From Pseudoalteromonas sp. P1-9 (GTDB lineage Bacteria; Pseudomonadota; Gammaproteobacteria; Enterobacterales; Alteromonadaceae), in the NCBI RefSeq assembly GCF_001399975.1, contig NZ_LKBD01000018.1, positions 24,880-88,879 on the forward strand: DNA of 64,000 nt, in the 5' to 3' direction. The stretch's first letter is position 1. Every line of letters begins with the position of its first letter. Both the position numbers and the translations under genes were made by a program. Below, piece by piece: positions 1 through 7,777 of this stretch. The notes under the pieces are model-generated. The model was not told the DNA's origin and made no database searches. It saw nothing but the letters and a program-made list of their open reading frames with translations.

Positions 1-1086
1 GCATCGGATTTATTCGTGTCTACATTCTTGCCTGTAAGTGTAAAAGTTAATGGCGAACTTCGTCCGATTGGTCATTCAGATTTAACTGAAGAAGAAGCGT
101 TAGAGCTAGTTGAATCGGCAATGACCGACAAGCAGAAAACCGAATTTCATGAAACCAAAGAATGTAACTTTGCGATCGCACGTGATTCGGGTCGTTTCCG
201 TGTTTCGGCTTTTTGGCAGCGCGACAAAGCGGGCATGGTTGTTCGTCGTATCGTAACCACCATTCCGGAAGTGCACGACCTTGGCTTACCACCGGTTTTA
301 ACCGACGTGATTATGTCAAAACGTGGCTTAGTCCTGTTTGTGGGTGGTACGGGTACCGGTAAATCAACCTCACTTGCGGCACTGTTAGGGTATCGTAACC
401 GCAACCAGCGTGGTCATATCTTAACTATTGAGGACCCGATTGAATTTGTTCACGAACACCAAAAGAGTATTGTAACGCAACGCGAAGTGGGACTGGATAC
501 TGAAAGTTTCGAATCGGCACTAAAGAGCTCTCTACGTCAGGCTCCTGATGTAATTTTGATTGGTGAGATCCGCTCGCAAGAAACCATGGAATATGCACTT
601 TCATTTGCTGAAACAGGTCACTTGTGTGTGGCTACACTGCACGCAAACAACGCGAACCAAGCAATCGACCGTATTATGCATTTAGTACCAAAAGAAAAGC
701 ACGATAAGTTAAAGTACGATTTAGCGCTTAACTTACGTGCTATTGTTGCACAACAACTTGTGCCGACCAGCGATGGACACGGCCGTGCAGCTGCAATTGA
801 AATCTTACTTAACTCGCCTATGGTGGCAGAACTAATAAAACGCGGTGAAGTAGGGGCAATTAAAGAAACCATGTCTAAATCGCGCGAAATGGGTATGCAA
901 ACCTTTGACCAAGCGTTATTTGACCTTTACCAGCAGCATCGCATTAATTATGCCGATGCGCTACACCATGCTGACTCACCGAACGATCTGCGCTTAATGA
1001 TTAAATTACGCAATAATGAGCAACAAGGTGCAGGCTTTTTACAAGGTGTTACGGTTGATGGCCTTGATGGAGATAAAAACCAGTAG
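1..1086 (+). CDS. pilU: PilU, type IV pilus retraction ATPase (5' end outside window)
   Basis: PilU is a cytoplasmic hexameric ATPase that assists PilT in retracting type IV pili. The frame is open from base 1 (Ala-Ser-Asp-Leu-Phe, matching the SDLF motif near the family N-terminus), so roughly 14 residues lie outside the window and the GTG at 16 is not the true start. Walker A (GGTGTGKST) lies about 110-118 residues after that GTG. The Asp-box/Walker B region (APDVILIGEIR) and the His-box (ETGHLCVATLHANN) follow. The C-terminus contains the PilU-like ADSPNDLRLMIKL segment. PilU rather than PilT is favoured by the CNFAI segment near the N-terminus and by this C-terminal motif. pilT would be expected just upstream. 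Confidence 0.95.
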   Translation, partial: ASDLFVSTFLPVSVKVNGELRPIGHSDLTEEEALELVESAMTDKQKTEFHETKECNFAIARDSGRFRVSAFWQRDKAGMVVRRIVTTIPEVHDLGLPPVLTDVIMSKRGLVLFVGGTGTGKSTSLAALLGYRNRNQRGHILTIEDPIEFVHEHQKSIVTQREVGLDTESFESALKSSLRQAPDVILIGEIRSQETMEYALSFAETGHLCVATLHANNANQAIDRIMHLVPKEKHDKLKYDLALNLRAIVAQQLVPTSDGHGRAAAIEILLNSPMVAELIKRGEVGAIKETMSKSREMGMQTFDQALFDLYQQHRINYADALHHADSPNDLRLMIKLRNNEQQGAGFLQGVTVDGLDGDKNQ

Positions 1087-1100
1087 TAAGTGATACGCTT

Positions 1101-1997
1101 ATGTTGAAGTTAAGTCGTTTTAAAATTTGTTTTTGTGTATTAGCGTGCATGTTATTTGGTTTTGCGGCGAACGCTGCGAATTCAAATAACTCCGTTGATA
1201 TGTATATTCGCGATGATGTGTATGTTGATTTTCAAGCTTTTCTGGCTGGACGTGATGTACATCAGATTACCTCGTTTAGCGGTTATCGCATGCGTCGCGA
1301 CGTAGTGGATATGGTGCTTGCATTGCAGGCATTGAAACTCGGTGGTTTTGATAAAACATTTAACTACCAAGTGGGTAAAGTAACGCTGCGCAACACCAAT
1401 ATTTTAGAGCGTGGTAAGCAACTACTTAGCTTCGACACGTACTGGTACGCAGATGCAGAAAAAATAGCAGAGCACGCTTATATTTCTGCAGCTGTGTTTA
1501 ACAAAGGTGAGTACCTAGCAGGCGTATTTGCTCATCCTGAAAACCGAAAAGTCTTCGCAATTGACAGCTTAGATGATTTTTCTCATTTCACATCTATTTC
1601 AACCCCCCGTTGGCACGCCGACTGGCAAACTCTCAAAAGCTTAAAGTTAAAAAAGCTGTACAAAGATGATGAATGGTTACAGCAAATTCGTGCAGTTGAT
1701 AAAAAGTGGGCGGATTTTGCTTTGTTGCCTTTTATGCCTGCTGTTAATAACCACTACAAATTGCACTCGTTAGAGTTACTAGCTGTGCCGGGCATCGCAC
1801 TTACATTTGATGATAGTCGTCATTATGTGGTGAGCAAAACTCACCCTGATGGTAAAGCGGCGTTTGAGGCGTTACAAAAGGGGTTAGCAATACTCGCAAC
1901 GCAACAACGCATTAAATCGGCGTATATTGAAGCGGGTTTTATTCCTGAAAAGGGCAGTGTGAAAGTGCTAAATAGTGAGTTAATTAGTAAAGACTAA
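1101..1997 (+). CDS. Secreted protein of unknown function
   Basis: 298 residues beginning with a clear signal peptide (positively charged start, hydrophobic core at about 9-22, likely cleavage after the Ala-Asn-Ala near residue 25), so the product should be periplasmic. The mature part is mixed alpha/beta with no motif I recognise. It loosely resembles the small solute-binding-like periplasmic proteins common in Alteromonadales, but that is only an impression. It starts 14 nt after pilU in the same direction, so it is probably co-transcribed. A role linked to pili or twitching is possible but not shown by the sequence. Confidence 0.75.
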   Translation: MLKLSRFKICFCVLACMLFGFAANAANSNNSVDMYIRDDVYVDFQAFLAGRDVHQITSFSGYRMRRDVVDMVLALQALKLGGFDKTFNYQVGKVTLRNTNILERGKQLLSFDTYWYADAEKIAEHAYISAAVFNKGEYLAGVFAHPENRKVFAIDSLDDFSHFTSISTPRWHADWQTLKSLKLKKLYKDDEWLQQIRAVDKKWADFALLPFMPAVNNHYKLHSLELLAVPGIALTFDDSRHYVVSKTHPDGKAAFEALQKGLAILATQQRIKSAYIEAGFIPEKGSVKVLNSELISKD

Positions 1998-2006
1998 GCG
2001 AGGTGC

Positions 2007-2447
2007 TTAGTCCCCATAAAGGCTTTCAAAATAGCTTTCTAAGATAATTTGTGCCGACATGCTATCTACTTTATCTTTCGCTAAATTTCGATAGCCACCG
2101 TGATCAAATAAGCGTGCTTTTGCATCCGTCGTGGTAAGGCGCTCATCTTGCACTTCAACTTGATAACCGAACATGCCATGCAAGCGTTTTGCAAACTTCT
2201 TGGCTTTAAAGGTTACTTCTTGGTTGGTGCCATCCATATTGAGCGGTAAGCCGACTATTAATAAATCAGGCTGCCATTCATCGAGAATTTTTTTTACGTT
2301 GTCCCAATTTGGAATACCGTCTTTTGCAGCGACAGCGCTAAGTGCGGTTGCCGTACCTGATATTTCCTGACCTACGGCAATGCCAATGCTTTTGGTACCA
2401 AAATCAAAACCAATTAGTGTACGTTGCCCGATAGGGTTTTTACTCAT
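2007..2447 (-). CDS. ruvX: RuvX/YqgF, Holliday-junction resolvase-like 16S rRNA processing nuclease
   Basis: 146 residues of the YqgF family with an RNase H-like fold. YqgF is implicated in maturation of the 16S rRNA 5' end and is annotated as a putative Holliday junction resolvase. Visible motifs are the N-terminal [14 protein letters not shown] with its catalytic Asp, [10 protein letters not shown] in the middle, DERLTT, and the C-terminal [15 protein letters not shown] with a catalytic Asp. The ATG directly abuts the stop of yqgE (2448-2450), so the two are translationally linked. This yqgE-ruvX order is standard in gammaproteobacteria. Confidence 0.96.
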   Translation of the reverse strand: MSKNPIGQRTLIGFDFGTKSIGIAVGQEISGTATALSAVAAKDGIPNWDNVKKILDEWQPDLLIVGLPLNMDGTNQEVTFKAKKFAKRLHGMFGYQVEVQDERLTTTDAKARLFDHGGYRNLAKDKVDSMSAQIILESYFESLYGD

Positions 2448-3017
2448 TTACGCATTTCCTGAATAGAGAGAAAGTTTATCGATATCAATGCCTAAACTCT
2501 CTATTGCTTTTTGCCAACGCAAGTGCGCTGGTGTATTAAAAATAATCTCAGGGTCGGCAGGTACGGTAAGCCAAGTATTTTCGACCAGTTCTTTTTCAAG
2601 CTGACCGGGATCCCAACCTGCATAGCCTAAGGTAATCAGAAATTGATCTGGTGCTTCATGGCTTGTCAGCTCGTGAAGCACATCTTTCGAGGTAGTGATC
2701 ATAATATCAGAGCTAATATTCGAGCTTGAACTATAACCTGGCTTGGTACTGTGCAATACAAACCCTCGGTCAGTGTGAACTGGACCGCCCGACATTACTG
2801 CTACGCTACTGTTAGTTGCCATCTTGTTATTCTCGATATCTATTTGGTCGAGTAACTCGCCCACCGTAAGATTGGTGGGTTGATTAATAACCAGCCCCAT
2901 TGCCCCAGATTCATTGTGCTCACAAATGTAAGTCACGCTGTGTTTAAAGCGTGGGTCGGGCATGTTTGGCATTGCAACTAAAAAGGTATTTTGTAATGAC
3001 TGGGTTTGATTACTCAT
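2448..3017 (-). CDS. yqgE: YqgE/AlgH family protein
   Basis: UPF0301 (YqgE/AlgH) family protein of unknown biochemical role. Typical features are the start FLVAMPNMPDPRF, YICEHNESGAMGLVINQP, GGPVHTDRGFVLH, and the C-terminal GYAGWDPGQLE. A GTG at 3026 would give three extra residues. I prefer the ATG at 3017 because AGGTG sits 6 nt upstream of it, and the GTG itself lies inside that SD. The product is then 189 residues. It lies between gshB and ruvX, as in E. coli and Vibrio. Confidence 0.95.
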   Translation of the reverse strand: MSNQTQSLQNTFLVAMPNMPDPRFKHSVTYICEHNESGAMGLVINQPTNLTVGELLDQIDIENNKMATNSSVAVMSGGPVHTDRGFVLHSTKPGYSSSSNISSDIMITTSKDVLHELTSHEAPDQFLITLGYAGWDPGQLEKELVENTWLTVPADPEIIFNTPAHLRWQKAIESLGIDIDKLSLYSGNA

Positions 3018-3046
3018 TGATTGCACCTTTTGTATTATCTTCAGCT

Positions 3047-4000
3047 TTAAGTATGCGCCACTTTTTGCTCAATTGCGTCGAATAACTTACCGGTAATTGA
3101 AATATCAAATGCCGCTTCAATTTCTTTTACGCACGTTGGTGCAGTAACATTAATCTCAGTAAGCCTATCGCCAATAATATCAAGACCGACAAAAATTAAG
3201 CCTTTTTCAACTAATGTTGGCGCCACTGCTTCGGCAATTTTGCGTTCTACATCGGTAATCGGGCGTGCTTCGCCTCGGCCACCGGCTGCTAAATTACCGC
3301 GGGTTTCACCGCCTTGTGGAATACGCGCTAAGCAATAGGGAATCACTTCACCATTAACTACCAATACGCGCTTATCACCATCTTTGATCGCTGGAATGTA
3401 ATTCTGTGCCATTGCATATTGGCTGCCGTGTGCTGTTAATGTTTCGCAAATAACGCCAATATTTGGGTCATCTTGTTTTACGCGGAAAATTGACGCGCCA
3501 CCCATACCGTCAAGTGGTTTCAGAATAATGTCTTTGTGCTCTTCTAAAAACGCGCGAAGATGTGCCTGTTCACGAGTCACCAGTGTGTCTGGTGTATGTT
3601 CACTAAACCACGCAGTAAATAGTTTTTCGTTAGCGTCACGTAAGCTTTGCGGTTTGTTAATTACGAGAGTACCCGCTTGCTCAGCGCGCTCTAACAGGTA
3701 AGTTGCGTAAATATATTCGGTATCGAACGGTGGATCTTTACGCATTAAAATCACGTCTAAATCAGCTAGAGCAATGGTTTGCTTGTCTTCAAGTTCATAC
3801 CATTTTTCGGTGTTATCAAACACGGTAGCAACAGACGACGTTGCGAAACTTTGCCCACCACGTAAAAACAAGTCATTCATTTCCATGTAATGAATTTCAT
3901 AGCCGCGTTTTTGCGCTTCGAGCATCATGGCGAAGCCGGTGTCTTTTTTGATATTAAATCCAGCAATAGGATCAGAAATGATGCCAAGCTTAATCGTCAT
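3047..4000 (-). CDS. gshB: Glutathione synthetase GshB
   Basis: ATP-dependent ligation of glycine to gamma-glutamylcysteine, the second step of glutathione synthesis, in the cytoplasm. It has the N-terminal domain (MTIKLGIISDPIAGFNIKKD), the segment DVILMRKDPPFDTEYIYAT, the ATP-grasp core ILKPLDGMGGASIFRV, and the C-terminal GLDIIGDRLTEINVTAPTC. The frame is open to 4021, but the ATG at 4000 is preceded by AAAGGAA at 7 nt and gives 317 residues, the usual family length. It lies between yqgE and rsmE in the expected order. Confidence 0.97.
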   Translation of the reverse strand: MTIKLGIISDPIAGFNIKKDTGFAMMLEAQKRGYEIHYMEMNDLFLRGGQSFATSSVATVFDNTEKWYELEDKQTIALADLDVILMRKDPPFDTEYIYATYLLERAEQAGTLVINKPQSLRDANEKLFTAWFSEHTPDTLVTREQAHLRAFLEEHKDIILKPLDGMGGASIFRVKQDDPNIGVICETLTAHGSQYAMAQNYIPAIKDGDKRVLVVNGEVIPYCLARIPQGGETRGNLAAGGRGEARPITDVERKIAEAVAPTLVEKGLIFVGLDIIGDRLTEINVTAPTCVKEIEAAFDISITGKLFDAIEQKVAHT

Positions 4001-4054
4001 GTTAGTTTCCTTTATTTTCAACTCTCTATGTTATGGGGATGCTTGCAGCTTAAA

Positions 4055-4798
4055 TCAAGCTAAATCACCGTAGACAAGCTGCAGCGCAGAGAGAACAGTA
4101 AGTGCTGCAGTCTCAGTACGCAGTACACGTGGTCCTAACTTTATATCAACAAAGTCTGCGGTTTTTGTTGCTGCAATTTCTGCATCGGTAAATCCGCCTT
4201 CTGGGCCAACCACAAAGCGCATTGCTGTGGCATTAAAGTTTGCAAGTTTATCAATGGTTTTAATGCTGTGCTCAGCACGTGGGTGCAGGGTGAGCTTTGT
4301 TTCGTCGCTTGGCTGGGTTAGCCATTGCTCTAATTTTATTGGTGGGTGAACAACGGGCACAAAGTTGCGGCCTGATTGCTCCGCTGCGGCAATTGCGATT
4401 TTTTGCCATTGCTGGTGTTTCTTTTCAAGGCGTTCACCTTGTAATTTAACACCGCAGCGCTCGCTAAATAATGGGGTGATTTCAGTAATACCAAGCTCTA
4501 CTGATTTTTGAATGGTGAACTCCATTTTTTCGCCGCGCGAAATTCCTTGCCCTAAGTGGATTTTTAGCGGTGACTCACTGGTGACATTGTGAAATTCATC
4601 AACGCTAACATACACATTTTTTTTATTGGCTTGTGAAATGGTGCACAAGTATTCGCCACCTTCACCGTTAAATAAGCTAACCTGTTGACCTGGTTGCATT
4701 CTTAGAACGCGACCTATGTGTCCTGCGGCATCATCGCCGAGTTGTAATTCTGTGCCGACTTCAATAGTGCCGGCTTGGTAGATATGGGGAATGCGCAT
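4055..4798 (-). CDS. rsmE: 16S rRNA m3U1498 methyltransferase RsmE
   Basis: SPOUT-class methyltransferase that methylates N3 of U1498 in 16S rRNA with S-adenosylmethionine. At 247 residues it is close to the E. coli length of 243. The N-terminal PUA-like domain starts with MRIPHIYQAG and contains IGRVLRMQPGQQVSLFNGEGGEY. The C-terminal knot carries RFVVGPEGGFTDAEI and LGPRVLRTETAALTVLSALQ, the cofactor site. It is upstream of gshB with a 54-nt gap and is likely in the same leftward transcript. Confidence 0.96.
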   Translation of the reverse strand: MRIPHIYQAGTIEVGTELQLGDDAAGHIGRVLRMQPGQQVSLFNGEGGEYLCTISQANKKNVYVSVDEFHNVTSESPLKIHLGQGISRGEKMEFTIQKSVELGITEITPLFSERCGVKLQGERLEKKHQQWQKIAIAAAEQSGRNFVPVVHPPIKLEQWLTQPSDETKLTLHPRAEHSIKTIDKLANFNATAMRFVVGPEGGFTDAEIAATKTADFVDIKLGPRVLRTETAALTVLSALQLVYGDLA

Positions 4799-4871
4799 AA
4801 TGACTCTCAGCGATTAATATGCTTATATGGTATGAAAAGCGCAATAACAAAGGCAAGTAATAAAGGCAGTT

Positions 4872-5771
4872 ATGACAACAATTCTTGAGGTTAAGAAGCT
4901 TAGTAAGTATTTCTCGGACTTTTGTGCAGTCGATAAAATTGATTTCAAAGTGACTAAAGGTTCGTGTTTTGGTTTGTTAGGACCAAATGGTGCGGGCAAA
5001 ACCACCACCATCGAAATGCTTGAAGGGATTTTAACGCCAACATCCGGCGATATTTTATTTAACGGTCAGGGAATTACACGAGAAGATTTTCAAAAGCTGG
5101 GTATTCAGTTTCAGCATACCGCGTTGCAAGATTATTTAACGGTACGAGAAACGCTCAATTTGTTCTCGTCGTTTTATAAAAAGACAGTGCCAACCGACGA
5201 CCTCATTACGCAATGTCAGTTAACAGACTTTATTAATGTTGATCACCGAAAGTTGTCGGGCGGGCAAAAGCAGCGTTTGCTATTGGCGTTGGCATTAATT
5301 AACGACCCAGAACTTATTTTTTTAGATGAGCCAACCACCGGACTCGACCCCCATAGCAGGCGCTTATTTTGGGATTTAGTAAATGATATTAAAGCGGCGG
5401 GCAAAACCATTTTATTGACGACCCATTATATGGATGAAGCCGAGTACTTATGTGACCAAATTGCGATTATGGATAAGGGACAGATTATCGCGATGAATAG
5501 CCCTGAAAACCTATTGAGAGAGCATTTTAAAGGATCATTAATATCGTTACCAAAGCAAAATGTATCGTCACAAATTTCGTTTACGAATGCTCATTACAGT
5601 CAAGACAGTGTGCTTATTCATAGTGATAATACCGAGGCCACATTAGCTAAGTTGTTAACGGAGCAAATTTCATTGCAGGGGCTGCAAGTTAAGTCGGCTA
5701 ATTTAGATGATTTATTCCTAAAGTTAACAGGTCACGCATTACACACTAACGAGGAAAAAGCAGATGTTTAA
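4872..5771 (+). CDS. ABC-2 type exporter, ATP-binding subunit
   Basis: 299-residue ABC ATPase of the DrrA/CcmA/YadG type. Walker A GPNGAGKT is at 37-44, the LSGGQKQR signature at 128-135, and Walker B LIFLDEP at about 148-154, followed by the H-loop LLTTHYMDEAE. The C-terminal ~90 residues form the variable domain typical of drug or polysaccharide ABC-2 exporters. It overlaps the permease gene at 5764 by 8 nt, so the pair form one two-component exporter. The substrate cannot be read from the sequence. It is divergent from rsmE with a 73-nt gap that must hold both promoters. Confidence 0.92.
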   Translation: MTTILEVKKLSKYFSDFCAVDKIDFKVTKGSCFGLLGPNGAGKTTTIEMLEGILTPTSGDILFNGQGITREDFQKLGIQFQHTALQDYLTVRETLNLFSSFYKKTVPTDDLITQCQLTDFINVDHRKLSGGQKQRLLLALALINDPELIFLDEPTTGLDPHSRRLFWDLVNDIKAAGKTILLTTHYMDEAEYLCDQIAIMDKGQIIAMNSPENLLREHFKGSLISLPKQNVSSQISFTNAHYSQDSVLIHSDNTEATLAKLLTEQISLQGLQVKSANLDDLFLKLTGHALHTNEEKADV

Positions 5772-6777
5772 ACGATTTTTTGCTGTTTTAGTGGCGCGTA
5801 ATTTAGAGTTTTTCCGCGACCGCTCGGCGCTCGGTTGGAATTTAGCATTTCCTATTTTGTTAGTTGTTGGGTTTGCCTTTATCTTTAAAAATGATAACCC
5901 GACACTGTTTAAAATTGGCTACGTAGGTGATTTACAGCAACACAGTATTAGCCAGTATAAGCATTTAGAGTTTATTGAGTATCAAGATAAAAGTGTGGCA
6001 ATCGAAAAACTGCGCCAACATAAACTGGATTTACTGGTGAGCTTTGATGCAAAACAGTATTGGGTAAATTCAAGTTCGGCAAATGGTTATATTGCAGAAA
6101 AATTGCTACTTGCTGAAACAACACAAGCAACCGCGCAGTTTGTAAAAGAGGCAATAGAAGGCCAAGAAATACGCTATCTTGATTGGGTTGTGCCCGGAAT
6201 TTTAGCGATGAATATGATGTTTTCTTGTTTGTATGGCGTGGGTTATGTAATTGTACGTTATCGTAAAAACGCAGTGCTAAAGCGTTTAAGTGCCACGCCA
6301 TTAAAGCCGGTAGAATTCCTGGCAGCGCAAATCGTTTCGCGTTTATTGATTGTTGTGGCATTAACGTCCGCCATATTCGTAGCCTGTCATCTTATTTTTG
6401 ATTTTTATTTAATCGGCAGTATGTTGTGGTTATTAGTGCTGTGCGTACTCGGTGCGTTTTCACTAATTTCGCTATCGTTACTGATCGCGTGTCGTTCTGA
6501 GTCGGAAGAATTTACCGGTGGCATTCTCAATTTAGTGTCATGGCCGATGATGATGTTGTCGGGAGTGTGGTTTTCACTTGAAGGCAGCCCGGCATTTGTA
6601 CAGGCAATTTCTCAGGTATTTCCGCTTACGCAAATGTTGATTGGTGCGCGTGCCGTGATGTTAGAGGGGGCAGGGTTTGTTGAAATTGCACCACAGCTGT
6701 TTATTCTCATCGGGCAAAGTGTGGTGTTTCTATTGCTTGGCGCTCTATTCTTTAGCTGGAAAGGGCAAACGCGATAA
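5764..6777 (+). CDS. ABC-2 type exporter, permease subunit
   Basis: 337-residue inner-membrane protein of the ABC-2 permease family. It has one membrane segment near residues 25-43, an extracytoplasmic loop of about 90 residues, then five closely spaced segments from about 145 to the C-terminus. The segment with VLKRLSATPLKPVEFLAAQI is the typical coupling region (LKRLxATPxxxxxxL). The start overlaps the ATPase stop by 8 nt, indicating translational coupling. A large periplasmic loop is characteristic of ABC2_membrane_3-like permeases. The substrate is unknown. Confidence 0.9.
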   Translation: MFKRFFAVLVARNLEFFRDRSALGWNLAFPILLVVGFAFIFKNDNPTLFKIGYVGDLQQHSISQYKHLEFIEYQDKSVAIEKLRQHKLDLLVSFDAKQYWVNSSSANGYIAEKLLLAETTQATAQFVKEAIEGQEIRYLDWVVPGILAMNMMFSCLYGVGYVIVRYRKNAVLKRLSATPLKPVEFLAAQIVSRLLIVVALTSAIFVACHLIFDFYLIGSMLWLLVLCVLGAFSLISLSLLIACRSESEEFTGGILNLVSWPMMMLSGVWFSLEGSPAFVQAISQVFPLTQMLIGARAVMLEGAGFVEIAPQLFILIGQSVVFLLLGALFFSWKGQTR

Positions 6778-6811
6778 ACCGCGCTTGCTCAAATTCCAAT
6801 TAAAGCAGATG

Positions 6812-7708
6812 TTACAGCGAGAACAAACGCAGTAGTAAAATTCCTATCGCAATATGAACAGCAAGCTCAATACTGGCGATGCCGATGTTGTCTTGTTGTT
6901 CCACTTCAATGTTGTTTTGTACTTTTGGTAGTGCCAGTTTTAATATCAATAATGCGGTAATTTGGTGCAGCGCAACAAACACAACCACGTTTAATAAAAT
7001 CATAATGATATTGTCGATAAAGTTACCAGCAATAAACTGAATACTGGCAAGTGCCGCAAAAATTGCTAGCGATAACGCAGTCATGCGTGATGCAAAGCGC
7101 AAGCCTATTGACGTATTGTCGTAGGCAAAATAAGTTTGCATTGAAGCGCCTTGATTGGTGGCGGCAAAGCGTTTCTCTTGCCAGCGAGTATGCAGCAAAA
7201 TAATAAATTGAATGGCAATAAACGCGATAATATCAATCAGTAAAGTATTAAAGTTTGTCGCTTTAGACCATTTGTAAAGACCAAGCACAATGATTGAATT
7301 TGCCAGCAATACGCCGGTATCGATGAGTGCTGCGCATACATTGCGCTTCTCTATTGCCCTTGCTTCATTAAAATCTCTTAGAATGAGGCGGTTATGGATC
7401 CACTTACCAAACCAAATAAACACTAATGCAAGCGCGAGTGCGATAGCCATGTGCGGTAAACTTTCTTGCCATTGCGACAAGTCAAATTCCCTTGCAATAA
7501 AACTAACAACTAAAATAATGCTGAAAATAGAAGACGCATAACTAATGCCCATAGCAAAGTTATCTTTTTTCGCTAATTCATCCATTAAATCATGTTCGCT
7601 GCTGTCGGCTTGTAATTGCTTTTTAACCACCATTAAAACAACCAAAACCAATAGTACGGTGATGGCGAATGCGACTAAAAGATCGTTAGATAGACTGATA
7701 TAAGACAT
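6812..7708 (-). CDS. DUF350 family inner-membrane protein
   Basis: 298 residues, almost wholly hydrophobic, with about eight predicted membrane segments. The segment KDNFAMGISYASSIFSIILVV is close to the recurring motif of DUF350 (YjfL-like) proteins, and the protein looks like two tandem DUF350 units, the second starting around residue 180. The family function is unknown. It converges with the ABC permease (34-nt gap) and diverges from glnE (69-nt gap). Confidence 0.75.
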   Translation of the reverse strand: MSYISLSNDLLVAFAITVLLVLVVLMVVKKQLQADSSEHDLMDELAKKDNFAMGISYASSIFSIILVVSFIAREFDLSQWQESLPHMAIALALALVFIWFGKWIHNRLILRDFNEARAIEKRNVCAALIDTGVLLANSIIVLGLYKWSKATNFNTLLIDIIAFIAIQFIILLHTRWQEKRFAATNQGASMQTYFAYDNTSIGLRFASRMTALSLAIFAALASIQFIAGNFIDNIIMILLNVVVFVALHQITALLILKLALPKVQNNIEVEQQDNIGIASIELAVHIAIGILLLRLFSL

Positions 7709-7777
7709 AAAAATAGCTTTCTTTTTTGCTAAGATACTGGATAGCTTTAGAATTTAGTTTAAGAGTGTAAGTAAGTT